Shown: piece after piece, positions 11,050 to 22,668 of the stretch
Position numbering within the stretch: position 1 is the first letter of the stretch
How the letters are laid out: every line of letters starts with the position of its first letter
Source of the DNA: Chlorocebus sabaeus
Lineage: Eukaryota; Chordata; Mammalia; Primates; Cercopithecidae
DNA length: 64,000 bases
Direction: 5' to 3'
Assembly: GCF_047675955.1 (NCBI RefSeq)
Contig: NC_132928.1
Location: forward strand, 44,696,889-44,760,888
Translations under genes and position numbers: made by a program
Notes under the pieces: generated by a model
Seen by the model: the letters and a program-made list of their open reading frames with translations, nothing else
Told to the model about the DNA's origin: nothing
Databases searched by the model: none

Positions 11050-11160
11050 TGTTGCCACTTAAACTATAAATTCCTCAAGGACAAAGGCCTTGTTTGATTC
11101 ATTTTTCTATTCCTAATCCCTTGCATAGGGTCTGGCATACAGAAGATAAATATTTTTTGA
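11050..11160 (+). mobile_element. L2 3'-end fragment
   Basis: Sense L2 3' signature: aaattcctcaaggacaaagg, then tctggcatacagaagataaatattt. Confidence 0.6.
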
Positions 11161-12086
11161 AAGGCAATGTTAACACAGATGTAGTATTTAAATTACTACA
11201 TCTTAACCTACACTATTTGTCCACATCATTTACTTATTTATTGTCTCTCAACTCCAAAACTACCCTCCCAGACTCTATGTTGTTATGGCTGAGACTGCAA
11301 CTATGTTTCACCAACTCCTTTGCCAGCTGGGATCTCATTAGGCTTTGCCAATAGCAGTAGTAAGTGAAGACTGGAACACAGGAAGATGGGAGAAGGGACC
11401 ACCTTCCAGTTCCTGTCAGTAGCAACTGCAGTCCCTGACCCTGGCAGTTAGCAAATGGTTCCAGTCTCCAGGTTTTTGTGGTTCTCCCAGAACCAGCAGT
11501 AACACATGCCTTTGTAAGTACTAGCAGCAACTGCACAATGCTGACCTACTCAAAAGCCCACCACCAGGTCCATGGAACCTCTTCTCTGAGCTCTCAGGTT
11601 CTGATTACTGTAACGTTCTCCCCTCCCCCGCTTTTTTTTTTTTTTTTTACATTCATCTAACCAACTCCCTATATTAAATCCTTTCTGTTGAAATTCCTAC
11701 TGAAGTCGCCATTTCCTCTATTGTACCCTAGTACATTGTAAAACACAATAATTCTAACTGCTCTCAGATATCTTGCTGCTTCACTGAAGGGGAAAGTAAA
11801 CAAAATTTGGGTTATTTTATAAAAACTATTTCATAGAGGATAACTTGAAACCCTCTAAATTTGCTTCTGTTAAGCTGCAGCATAAAAATCACTTTTTGTG
11901 ATTTAAACTACTACACTGTTTAAATGAGAGAGAAAATGAGAAATAATTTTAAAAGTGCAAGTTATTCCAAACAGATGCACTCACCTCTGTTAATATAGTA
12001 CAGATCCTAGAAATAATGTGAAATGATAAAATTGTTCTGCTATTCCCCAGTAGTCCCAGTTCTCACATCCTCTGATACTGTGGCAT
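11161..12086. other. Unassigned sequence, possibly an old repeat
   Basis: No gene found. The stretch at 11360-11600 (cttccagttcctgtcagtag, ttttgtggttctcccagaacc) has the look of an old interspersed repeat, but I cannot name it. A pure T tract lies near 11632-11649. Confidence 0.35.
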
Positions 12087-12096
12087 GAGATCCTGA

Positions 12097-12355
12097 TTTT
12101 TTTTTTTTTTTTTTTTTTTGAGGCGGAGTCTCGCTCTGTCAGGGTGGAGTGCAGTGGCATGATCTCAGCTCACTGCAACCTCCATCTCCTGGGTGCAAGC
12201 GATTCTCCTGCCTCAGCCTCCTGAGTAGCTGGGATTACAGGCACATGCCACTATGCCTGGCGAATTTTTGTATTTAGTAGAGACAGGGTTTCACAAAGTT
12301 GGTCAGGCTGGTCTCGAACACCTGACCTCGTGATCCACCTACTTCGGCCTCCCAA
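12097..12355 (-). mobile_element. AluS-like element, 5' end missing
   Basis: Antisense Alu with T tract 12097-12119. It stops at cttcggcctcccaag, so the first ~35 bases of the element are absent. Imperfect flanks gatcctgatt and gatccagatt are a probable target duplication, pointing to 5' truncation at insertion. Confidence 0.8.
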
Positions 12356-15149
12356 GGGATCCAGATTCTTAGATTTAAAGGCACTCCCCTTCGAACGCTC
12401 CTCCCCCACTCCGCGCCCCAAATGCAAGGTCCCTAAATGCAAGCTAACTACTTCACGCAGTGCTCAAAGAAACGGTAATCTGCTCCAACACCAAAGCTTA
12501 GCTGAACTTATTGGTATGTTGTTGTGCCTTCCTGAGGGATTTTCAGGCGTGATTTTTTTTTTTTATTTTTATTTTTTTTTTACTAAATGTGATTTTCATT
12601 CTATGCATCGACTTTAGAATCTAACCTTTTCATACAACTCCACTCTACAGCACAGAAAAAAAAGAAATCCCCCTTGCAGAAGAGGCCATAAGTAACATCT
12701 TTTAAAAACAAATGACCAAAATGCTTACGTTTTTCATTTGGCTCGTTACTTCACTTAATAGTATGCCCTCATTAGCAAATTTAACCCAAGGTTAATTTCA
12801 AAAATAACTTCACCACTGTACTTAATACAGATAAACTGATTTTTTAAAATTATGATAAATGGCAAACAGGTTAATTCTCAAAATGAAATGGGAGAAGGTA
12901 AATTTAAGCAACAGGAATCTTAGAATTTTTAGCAATGTCTATAGCTCCTGAGCATCCAACAAGATATATAACTAAGCCCTATCACACCACTCTGCCTCAG
13001 CTGCCTAAAAACCGTAAAGCAAAGGAGAATTAAGAACATGGCCAGTTCTACCGGAGTCGCTCCACACAACACAAAACTGCGTAATGGGTCACCTAAACTC
13101 TTAGCACCTATAGGGACTCATCACCTAGCTCCTACCTGGCAACACACTAACACTAGCTTCTACTTAAATGCCAAGAGTCTCATGACCACAATCAAAATAT
13201 TTATGTAAGACCAATCAAACTGCACTTCCCACAAGAAATACCAGAAGACCCAGTAGACACAATAAGCAGAAAGGGTAGAAGACCAGTGGGCAAACAGTCA
13301 GGATATATGGACCTTTAAGGAATGGACTGTGTAAATGCTATAATACCACCTTTGTACCCCAAATTATATGGGCACCTACTCAGTATTAAATACAAAGAAA
13401 CAGTCAATAAGTTGCTATGACAGCTAAGATGTCAAATAAATGACTCAATCAAGAAATTAACCATTGTCTGATGACAATGTCTTCTACAGCGTGTGCAATA
13501 AATAACACGAATTAAAAATCAATTGTAGATCTGTGGGCAGAGTACATAATCTCATATTTTTCCTTTCTTAAAAGCTGCAAACTGTGATGCATTTTTAGTT
13601 TATCCAGAATTTAATAAATGAGTCATTACAAAACTATGAAGCGCTTTAAGTCATACTAGAAACACTGCCATAATTTTAATAAAGTGCGTTTTAATGTTAA
13701 CTCATTTCTCTTGCTGGAAGAAATTATGCTTCTTTGCTAATGTATAGAAATGAAACTGTCACTGAAACATCTGGTTATATATTATTCACTGGGCATATAT
13801 ATCACCTTTATTCCAAAGTCTGCATAATATAAACACAAATCATGAATAAATCAGATCAGAGACACAGACGTGACACCACAAACTGTAGGTCAGTAATAAA
13901 ATTCCAATCATGTTTGCTGACCTGGTCTATATTTCTATCCATTCAAACCTGGAGCTTCACACAGGCAGAGAAAAACTCCAGATTCCCAGTATTTTTAAAG
14001 TCTGCATGGTCTACATTATGTTAGTGATTGTAACTGGAAAATTTTCTATGCAACACACTTTACGATAACTAGCTTATTTTTCAAATATTCAAACGGATTG
14101 GCCTGACTCGGGCCGGTTTTTTCATAAATCTGCCTCTACTATAATTAACCTTAAATGTGGATGCCACAAGGATACCTGAGGGAAATAACTACAATCCTTA
14201 CAAAAAGTCAGAGACCATATTCGCTGTGCTACTCCTAGAAAAAGGAGTCACATATAATAACTACCTATTATTTTACTAAAAAGTAGGTTGAGTACAATCA
14301 AGATTTTTAAAGATACTTGTTGATTGTGAAAAGTAGAAATTTCAGGGGAAAAAGGGAATAACCAAGAGTCATATTGCTGCTATTTAAATACTTTATAAAT
14401 CAAAGGATCAAATTTCACTATAAGCAGCAAACTCTCACACCAACCTAAGTTATTAAAATATTCAACAACTGCACTTAATGCAAAACAGACAGATTAGCTA
14501 CCAATTAGACTAAGTATTCCAAATGATCATCTTGGAACTACCAAAAGTAGATTATGTAATGCAAATCGCTCGTACATTCGTTTTAAACATATCCGCGGTT
14601 TAAAACAGTGAAATCATGCCCTAATTTTTTAAAATTAAAAAACAGCGTCTATTACTAAAATGCTGAATACAAACCTGTATCCTTTTCACCGCACCTCAAA
14701 GAAACCTGACATCTTCAAACCATTCTATAATGTAAAGTTACATTCTCTAAAACTTCCGACAGCCTCGAAAAAGATACCCAAAGGGGCTTCAAATAGATGG
14801 GTCTATAATTGGTCTTAGCGGGCAAATAACTGAAATAAACTTCCAAGTTTGAGATCAGTTTTTACTAACACCATCTCTGAAAGCAAGAATGCGACTTCTG
14901 CAGAAGGCAAACGATTCTGACTAGCAGGACGTGGGCTCCCGGCAACAGTGGGTACTAGGATCTCAGCATGAACGACAGGGTTCAAAACGCGAAGCTTCCC
15001 GCAGAAACTAACCAAGACACCCCCTCCCCCCACGACTCCTCCTGGGTAAGCTCGCGGCTTTAGAAAGCAGCAACAGATACTCCAGAGCAGGAGGCGGCAC
15101 TCCAGGAATGTGTGAAGCAGAAGGGGTCTCCCCGAGGAACCCCAACATC
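12356..15149. other. Repeat-poor intronic stretch next to the promoter
   Basis: About 2.8 kb without a recognised Alu, L1 or MIR, in sharp contrast to the rest of the intron. Notable items: two CAAATGCAAGG-like or TAAATGCAAG copies near 12418-12440; T-rich tracts at 12550-12582; and a 9-bp inverted repeat at 14580-14606 enclosing a CCGCGG site. CpG frequency rises from about 14.9 kb towards the island. No exon could be supported. Confidence 0.5.
14580..14606. other. Inverted repeat with CpG loop
   Basis: GTTTTAAAC (14580-14588) is the exact reverse complement of GTTTAAAAC (14598-14606), with a 9-nt spacer containing ccgcg. Whether it has any function is unknown. Confidence 0.7.
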
Positions 15150-15702
15150 GAGCAGCTCCTCTACACTGGAACCCCGACTCCGACCCCCCAAGAGGAAGGA
15201 GCGATATCTGCACAAAGTGCCCCTACCCCACCCCCACGATGCAGACACACATCCCTGGCTGCGAGGGGGAAGCCCAGAGAAAAAACCCGCATTCCACTCC
15301 GTCCGCCTCCGGAGTAGGGCTGCAGAGAGGCTGGGGCCCCCGCCCCCGGAGGCAAGGGGGCCGCGCCGCAGCTCCGGCCTCCGCGCGGAGGAAAGGGTAG
15401 CGAAAGGCTCGCGGCGAAGGAAGGAATCCCGGCGCTTCGCTGACTGGGTCCTCCGCAAACCAGCTCCCTTCCCTCCCACGACCCTCGAAGACACGGGAAC
15501 AATAAGAAGCCGCTTCCCCCGCCGTCTCCGCCCCGAGAGCGGCCGGGGGCGGCGGCGGCGCCATGTCCCCTCACACCCCCGCGGACACACACCCCCCACC
15601 CCTACTCCGCGGTCCCCGTCAGTCGCCTGCAACGCGGCCGAGCAGACGTGCGCCCCGGTCCGCCGCTTCCGCGCCCTTCGCCTCCCCGCCCGCCCCACTC
15701 AC

Positions 15703-15880
15703 CGGCTCCTGCCCCAGCCTGGGGCTCCGCTGGCCGCGGCCGGAGCAAGACTCGGGTATCAGCTGCCGCGGCCGCCGGCGCCGCCGCACAATATGGCGAG
15801 CCTCGGCTTCCGCAATGGAGCTCGGGAAATACAACAGGGGCCGCTCAATATTCATGAGAGACTGAGGGGAAGCCGGCTCG
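15703..15880 (-). other. Probable first exon of an unidentified minus-strand gene
   Basis: On the minus strand the sequence GGAGCCG is followed by GTGAGTGGGG, a strong 5' splice site placing the exon end at 15703. The transcription start is not visible; 15880 is only a guess. The single minus-strand ATG in the exon (15855-15853) has a weak context (C at -3, A at +4) and opens a frame of 51 codons running to the donor in phase 0. Either this is 5' UTR with an upstream start, or it encodes an N-terminus rich in arginine. I do not recognise the peptide, so the UTR reading is preferred. The next exon would lie left of, or undetected within, 1-15.7 kb. Confidence 0.55.
15790..15798 (+). promoter_or_regulatory. 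YY1-type site
   Basis: AATATGGCG fits the YY1 core AANATGGCG. Such sites often lie just downstream of start sites in CpG-island promoters. Here it reads in the plus direction, opposite to the proposed exon. Confidence 0.5.
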
Positions 15881-16130
15881 GCCGGCGCTGCGGGGAGGGC
15901 GGGAAAGAGCGAGCGAGCGAGGGGCGGAGGCGCGGGACGAGGACGTGCACGGCGCGGGGAGGCCCGCGGCGCGAGGGGAGGGTGCGCCGCCGCGTGTTGG
16001 CCTGGAGAACCAAAGCCACCGCCCCGCCCTGGGCTGGCCGGCCACGCCCCCCCGGCGCCCACCGCGGCCCGACGCAGCCCCCGGGCAACGCCGGGGTGAC
16101 GGCGCCTCCACCTCGTGCTTAATCTTTGCT

Positions 16131-16719
16131 TAGGTTCTTCTGCCCTGGCTTCGGCCCACCCTTTACACTTCCCTGGCCAGCCTCTGAGGTTTGGACTCAG
16201 ACTTCTTTCTCGTGAGTTCGTCCTCTTAAACCTATCCCACCGGCGGAAATCCTCTTTAAGCTTTGGTCTGCAGAACTTCACATGAACTTCGGCACCCTTC
16301 CACCCTCGTACAACAAACATACAATTTTCATCCTTGCAGGATAAAACTGCAAGTGTAATTACTCCAGGGAAAATGACCTTCCACTCAAAACTTAGCTTAA
16401 CATTCTGATTGTGGTCATCAGCTCTTACTATTTACCTTGCTGCTGGTTTATCCTACCTCCTTGGCCCCTTCCGGTATTATCTTCTGAACTTGAGGATTTA
16501 CGAAGTAATGGATTAATAGATGTAATCATTACCTAAAACACAGCCAGTTAGTCTCCAGTAAATTATCCAACATTTAATGCGTATAAATTATGAGCTGAAG
16601 TAACGAAGAATGGAAAGTTCCCTGATCTCAAGATGTACTATTGTTGAGATGTCATGTTCTATTGAGAAGATAGCCAACAATACCAGACCGTAAATCTGAA
16701 GGCACTTGAGGCATAAACC
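16131..16719. other. Promoter-flanking sequence, nothing recognised
   Basis: No repeat or gene recognised. A possible plus-strand splice donor (CTC then GTGAGT, GT at 16212-16213) would suit a divergent transcript, but nothing else supports it. Confidence 0.35.
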
Positions 16720-16895
16720 AATGGACTGCAGTGGGAATCGGGCAAACTAGGTTCATAACCTCCAATGTGTGTCTATGTGACTTACGTAAAATGCATAGCT
16801 CCTCTGCACTTGATTTTCTTCGTCTGCGAGATGGGAGAATTGTATTGAATCCTAGGTCCTTTCTAGTTCTTTAACGCTCTAAAACTCTCTATAAG
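16720..16895 (+). repeat. MIR element
   Basis: Sense MIR: gggcaaactaggttcataac, then gattttcttcgtctgcgagatgg and tcctttctagttcttta. Confidence 0.65.
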
Positions 16896-17213
16896 CAATT
16901 CCAAATAAATGATATGAGTTTACACAGGAATTTGGAAAAGAAAAATATCAATTCCAGCTGGTGTGTTTGGGGATGATTTCCTGAGGAGCCGGGATTTAAG
17001 ATGGTCTTTGACGCCTTGGATGGGTGGAAAGAAAGAGGACAGGTGTTAAATACAGCACATTATGTATGCTACCTAACAATCCATCAAAGGAAGCAAGCAT
17101 TCTTTTTCAGTGGCTTGAAAACTTTTGCCTACTATCTAACTTTAACAAGTGACAGTTATCTGACTCTACAAGCCCTTCAAGGTTAAACTCGTCGCCAATG
17201 AGGGGGGAAAAAA
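16896..17213. other. Unannotated sequence
   Basis: No recognised element; the short plus-strand open frame at 17001-17186 has no feature suggesting it is coding. Confidence 0.4.
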
Positions 17214-17536
17214 GGCTGGGTGTGTGGCTTACGCCTGTAATCCCAGCACTTTGGGAGCCCAAGGCCAGCGGATCACTTGAGATCAGGAGTTCGAGACCAG
17301 CCTAGCCAATATGGTGAAACCCTATCTCTACTAAAAATACAAAAAAGTTAGCCAGGTGTGGTGGTGTGCGCCTGTAGTCCCAGCTACTCGGGAGTCTGAG
17401 GCAGGAGAATCTCTTGAACCTGGGGAGGAGAGGTTGCAGTGAGCCAAGATCGCGCCGTGGCACTCCAACCCGGGCATCGCAGCAAGACTCCATCTCAAAA
17501 CAAAACAACAACAACAACAACAACAAAATCAAAATA
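17214..17536 (+). mobile_element. AluS-like element
   Basis: Sense Alu from ggctgggtgtgtggcttacg. The tail has evolved into a CAA microsatellite (17505-17527). Confidence 0.9.
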
Positions 17537-17990
17537 ATCAGAGATGCTCTGCTTCTCTCTTCTTGTGAAAGTCCACTTTCTAGAAACTGCAGTTGCGGGA
17601 GCATCTCCCTTCTTCCTTCATGAGGAGTACATGTGTAGTTCAATTAAAGCAAGACAAGATGTTCATAATTTAGAATTTTTGCTCTAATTAAAATGCTTTT
17701 GAAAATCATGATGTGTGGTTAGATTAAGCAATTCAATTGATGTTGAGAAAAGTGATCATTTGTAGAAAGCGCAGGAACTTTATGGATGAGAGTTAAATAT
17801 AGTGCTTAAAAAAGACTCACAGGAGAATTCGTGGAAAAATGGAAAACTTATGGGATATCTGGATTAAATGTGATTAAAAAGCTAGACCGCAGGCTAACAT
17901 CCTTAATATGAAAAACACTCCTGACAAATTAATGGAACTCATTTTATCTATTTTATCTCTTACTCAGAAACTTGGTACTGGATCTTCCCT
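17537..17990. other. Unannotated sequence
   Basis: AT-rich; no recognised element. Confidence 0.4.
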
Positions 17991-18400
17991 GACTATATTA
18001 ATCAGGAAAGGTTATGTTATGATATAGTAACGAACATCTCCAAAATCTACATGCCTTAACACAACAAAAGTTTATTGCTTGGTTATGCTTCATGCTTCAT
18101 GTGGATCCAACTCACTGTCTTCCCGTCACTCCAGGAACTAGACTGATAGAGACGCCACCATCTTGTAGCTGTATCACCCTGGAGCACAGAAAGTTATTCT
18201 CTGCAGCAGAGGAAGAAAATGGCTAAAGAATCCCCGTGAATTTTTCATAGCCTTAGCTTGGAAAAGAGAGCAGTGATCACATTTCATTGCCCAGAACTAG
18301 TTGTACAGCCCCCACACATCTGCAAGGGGACTGAATCCTTGAACTGAGTTCAGAAAGGGAAGCGGGGACATTGGTGAACAATACTAACGTCAGCCACCCT
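17991..18400. repeat. Unassigned old interspersed repeat (copy 1 of a pair)
   Basis: Contains acaacaaaagtttattgcttgg, then gaactagactgatagagacgccaccatc, and late gaactagttgtacagcccccacac. The order of these motifs resembles the sequence at 53595-53960. I recognise the style of an old mammalian repeat but cannot name the family or strand. Confidence 0.45.
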
Positions 18401-18932
18401 GACCTCACCACTTGGTTCCTAGATGCCATGGGAAAACTCTAAGAGGTTTTGTTCTGTAACATTGGTTCTCTTGAGTGACCCCAAGAAAGTTATGCTTTCA
18501 AAAGTAAACTCTCTTACTTATTAAGAGTTGACTGTCATGTAAATAGAGTGGACCTTCCATTTTCTTCCTTGTTGTTTTAATCGTATATTATATCGATGTA
18601 AACTCCATAGTAAATGTATCAGTAGTGATTCACATATCCAGACCACATTCTTTTTGCTAATATTTTGACCTGACATAACGGATATTGTTCTAAAAAGCAT
18701 TTTCTAATAACACTCTATCTGCATGTTAAATGTACTAATTAGAAGTGATATTTGTATTTTAAGTAGAAGAACATTAAATTAACACTACCTAATAGAAGTA
18801 TATTATGGGTGATGACTAGATGAATTCTAGTTAAAAAACAATTGTCTTCCTTTAACACTTCAGAAGTAGTATCAGGTTAATTACATGGTGAATTGGGTAG
18901 GTATCTCTAAGTGAACATAAAAATTACCTCTT
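18401..18932. other. Unannotated sequence
   Basis: No recognised element. Confidence 0.4.
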
Positions 18933-19275
18933 GGCTGGGCACGGTGGCTCATGCCTGTAATCCCAGCACTTTGGGAGGCCGAGGCCGGTGGATCACCTGA
19001 GGTCAGGAGTTTGAGACCAGCCTGGCTAACATGGCGAAACCCTCTCTCTACTAAAAATATAAAAATTAGCCAGGCATGGTGGCACACGCCTGTAATCCCA
19101 GCTACTTGGGAGGCTAAGGCAGGAAAATTGCTTGAACCTGGGAGGCTGAGGTTGCGGTGAGCTGAGATCATGCCACTGCACTCTAGCCTGGGTGACACCA
19201 CCAGACTCCTTATCAAAAAAAAATAAAAAAATTATATATATATGTGTGTGTGTGTATATATATATATATATAAAA
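18933..19275 (+). mobile_element. AluS element with TA/TG microsatellite tail
   Basis: Near-consensus sense Alu from ggctgggcacggtggctcat. The A tail passes into alternating TATA/TGTG repeats (about 19233-19272). Flanks ttacctctt and aaacctctt suggest a target duplication. Confidence 0.9.
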
Positions 19276-19324
19276 CCTCTTAACTGGCATTCTGCTATTG
19301 TCAGGCTACAAAATTAAAACTAAT

Positions 19325-19510
19325 TCAGCTCAACCAGCTTTTATTGAGCATCTAGTATGTGCCAAGCACTTTGTTAAGTACTTGGAATAAAACCATTAAT
19401 ATAACTAGGATATGAGTTCCTTGAAAGCAAAATTCTTGTTCACCAGCAGATACCTAGAGACTAGCACAGTGCTGGCACTTAGCAGATGCTCAATAAATAG
19501 GTGTTAAGAG
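19325..19510. mobile_element. L2 3'-end fragments, possibly in two orientations
   Basis: The left part (ttattgagcatctagtatgtgcc) reads as antisense L2 end. The right part (gtgctggcacttagcagatgctcaataaat) reads as sense L2 end. This may be two fragments facing each other. Confidence 0.5.
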
Positions 19511-19794
19511 AAGGAAAGAATGGGATTCTTTGACTCCAGTGTGTATGTGAAATAGAATAGCACATATGAGCTTGGTTTGCTTCACTTTTATTACCTAACA
19601 GAGGAAGTTTCTGTCAAGAGTTTGTTTAGTCTCTCCAGAGGCTTTCTCTACTTAGGCAGTGTGTCTTAAATGGAAATTCACACTTGCCTATTCTATGTCT
19701 ACCATATAAATTTATTTTCGCCATGCTCCAAGCATTTAATGGTTAATACTCATCTGAGATGAAGACTGCAGGCCACCAACCATCTGTTAATGCT
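19511..19794. other. Unannotated sequence
   Basis: No recognised element. Confidence 0.4.
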
Positions 19795-19990
19795 AAGCTA
19801 TGTATGCATCACAGTTTATAAAGAATCTTTAGATCTGTTATTTCATGAATTTTCAGAACAGTTTTCCAAGATATTATTCCTACTTTGTGGAGGAGGGAAA
19901 TGTGACTTCTGCAGCTCAATAACTCTCCCAAACATTGAGTTAGTAACTGGCAGAGCTGAGGCTTAGATCTTGGTCATTTGACTCCAAGTG
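19795..19990 (-). repeat. MIR element
   Basis: Antisense MIR: tattattcctactttgtggagg, agttagtaactggcagagctgagg, then tcatttgactccaagtgctgg. Confidence 0.75.
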
Positions 19991-20168
19991 CTGGATATAT
20001 TCCATTCTGCCACATCTGCCTTGCCACTCTGTGCTGCACACACAACTACAGTATCTTTCTTCTTTCTAGTAAGTGGTATATGAGTCAAACATCTCTGGAG
20101 TTTCCCCTCAACATTATTATTTATCCCAATCCTCTGATTCTCAGTGTAGTATCTTTCTTTCTTTTTTC

Positions 20169-20474
20169 TTTCCTTTTTTTTTTTTTTTTTTGAGATGGAG
20201 TTTCACTCTTGTCCCCCAGGCTGGAGTGCAATGGCGCGATCTCGGCTCACTGCAACCTCTGCCTCCCTGGTTCAAGTAATTCTGCTTTCTCAGCCTCCCG
20301 AGTAGCTGAGATTACAGGCGTGTGCCACCACACCCACGTAATTTTTATACTTTCAGTAGAGGCGGGGTTTTGCCATGTTGGCCAGGTTGGTCTTGAATTC
20401 CTGACCTCAAGTGATCTGCCGGCCTCAGCCTCCCAAAGTGCTGGGATTAGAGGCATGAGCTACCATGCCCAGCC
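20169..20474 (-). mobile_element. AluS element
   Basis: Antisense full-length Alu from the T tract to the head ccatgcccagcc. Confidence 0.9.
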
Positions 20475-20701
20475 AATATGATTTTCAGGAAGCTGATCCA
20501 GTAATAGGAAACTAGCAGGTGTTGGTTTTATCTTCTTAGAAAACTTACTTTTAGAGAACAAAACAAAAATAAAAGTAAAAGAAAAACAAAACAAAAATAA
20601 AGCTAAAAGACTGGAGGAGCTTGGGATTTAACCACTATGTATAGATACTATTGTTGAAATATATCCTCTACCAAAATCTTTATTTGCCGTCTTTTAGATA
20701 T

Positions 20702-20726
20702 ACAATACATCTTTTAGATGTATTGT
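20702..20726. other. 10-bp hairpin
   Basis: ACAATACATC (20702-20711) pairs perfectly with GATGTATTGT (20717-20726) across a 5-nt loop, tttta. Confidence 0.75.
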
Positions 20727-22589
20727 GCTTTCTTTGAAAGAGCCAAGTTAAGTGGGGACATTGTAGAAAGGACTAGAGAGGCCTGTAATTCAAGGTGGCT
20801 CCAGGAAGCAGGCAACTCGAGATTTACAACCTTTTCAGCTGAAAAAATATAGCTCTAGCCACAAGCTCTAGTGAAGTTTTATTTGTGTTTCAGCACAGTG
20901 CATTTCTGTTTGTGATACTTCCCTTGGCACTTTAATTCCTTTTTCTATTCCCCAAACAACGAAAATAATTGGTGCTACTTTTATTTGCTAACTGTTCAAC
21001 TTAAAGGAGTTAAACAGGTTAAATGAGATGGGCTAGTTAGAAAGACTTTTGAGGAAAACTAAACAATATTGCTATTTCCCTCCCATGGAGATTTGGAATG
21101 GTATTTTATATGTCCCAGATGTGGCCACATTCTGCCTAACATCTGTTAGTGCATTTTATTAAAATAATGAACTAACATGTGTTTGAAAAGCCAAAAGAGT
21201 GAATTAAAGTTTTCATTGTGATGCAGCATAGATTGCTGTTTCTTTATAGTTCGTAATGGAAATGTATACCATTGTGATATCCATTTTCAAATATAAAATA
21301 AAGTATGATTTAATAATTACCGGCTTTCAGTAATTACTGGCTTCTAGTACGAAGAAAATTCAATCCATTTGAACAAACCTTTGCAGATTTTTTTTTCTTT
21401 CAAAATGGTTACTGTGAGAGATGAGGTTTGTGCTTTGGCATTGATCTAGGAACATCAACAATCATCCTGGAAGCTAACAAGGAATAGATGATTCAGATTG
21501 AAACTCAGAACTAAAGTGGAAATTCCTCTAGTAAAGAAGGATAGAAGATCCCAATGGGAAAGTACAGATGAAGATTGCAAAATATTTCAATCAAATTACA
21601 GTTTGCTCAAACTGCCTTTGTGGGCATTTTAGTTTTTCCTACTTAAGAGAAGCATGGTGGCAGAATGATTTTTTTGTGAGGTGAGAGAATGGAGGGTAAA
21701 GACATCTCCTATCTAACACAGTTCGTATAAATATTTTTTAGTAAATAATTTAAAAGAACTGCCAAATCCGACCCATATAAGATAAGTTAATTTTATTTTA
21801 GACTATATCAAGATTTGGAAACTCTTGCAGTATCCATCTGCTGAGACATTAGCATTTCATACTCCACAAAAGCTAGCCACTTAAATATATATTGAAAAAC
21901 ATGCTAAAGTAGGTTATAATCTAGGTAAATTTGAAAAATCATTCTGGTCAACCTATAATACTAAGGTTTTTTTTGTGTTATATTTCTAGTCTTTCCATAG
22001 AAAATTTTTGTTTTATCAGTTTTTTAAAAATAAACACATTTTATAGGTCATGCTTATAAGATCAGAATTGACTGTGGTTCTGTATGTATTATGAAGACTA
22101 CCACATAAGGAGTAAGATGGCATAAAGCTAGCTGTAAGTGTCTCCTCTTGTCATAGTGTCCTGTTAGGGATATATGGGGGCCTAACGCACCACCTTGTGT
22201 CCTTCTCTAATGCTTCTCCTCTGATGTAACTATAATTAATCCTTGTTCTGTAACAGCGTTATATTCAGTTAGTGGATTTCCAATTCCATGACTTCTTGGC
22301 AGGTACACATCCTTAGCTATCATTCTTCGTTCTTGGACTTTACCACATTAGCTGCCCTAGTTGGACCCTTTCCTAAAATTTGAAAGACTGCTGTGGGCCT
22401 GTTCTTAGTGCAGCTGTCTCTTCTTCCACATGGTCAGGTCTTAGCTAGTTGCCAACCCATTCGCTTCCTGACTTGGCCCTTTAATTTGATTTGGCTATAT
22501 CTTCAACCCAGCCTTTAGCTTGGGGTTTGACACATAGTATATGTAAACTGCACTACAAGCGTGTGTCAGAAACATAATTCATGGTACTC

Positions 22590-22668
22590 CCATTCATGGC
22601 ACAGAAAAAAAAAAACTCTTCTTCTCTATGCCATTCATAGCACAGAAAAAAACACCTTCTTCTCTATC
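22590..22668 (+). repeat. Imperfect tandem duplication, unit ~40 bp
   Basis: Two adjacent units, each CCATTCATRGCACAG followed by an A tract and cttcttctctat; the first 41 bp, the second 38 bp. They differ mostly in the A tract. Confidence 0.75.

Larger units (their letters stand above)
15150..16130. promoter_or_regulatory. CpG island promoter
   Basis: About 1 kb of very GC- and CpG-rich DNA in an AT-rich setting, densest at 15290-16110. It holds GC boxes and CACCC/KLF-type sites (ccgccccg near 16020, ccacgcccccc near 16043), GAGCGAGCGAGCGAG near 15908-15922, and a YY1-type site at 15790-15798. No TATA box was seen at a fitting place. This is the usual design of a broadly expressed vertebrate promoter. 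The minus-strand splice donor at 15702 makes leftward transcription likely; rightward (divergent) transcription is also possible. The long open frames across the island on both strands are expected by chance in such GC-rich sequence. Confidence 0.85.

Noticed and set aside
15112..16122. 336-codon plus-strand open frame across the CpG island
   Set aside because: GC-rich DNA has few stop codons. The frame crosses the whole promoter, has arginine/proline-rich composition and no domain, and the opposite strand has an equally long frame. Only its distal ATG at 15793 was kept as an observation.
15619..16320. 233-codon minus-strand open frame
   Set aside because: Runs through the splice donor at 15702 and far upstream of any plausible start site; low-complexity composition.
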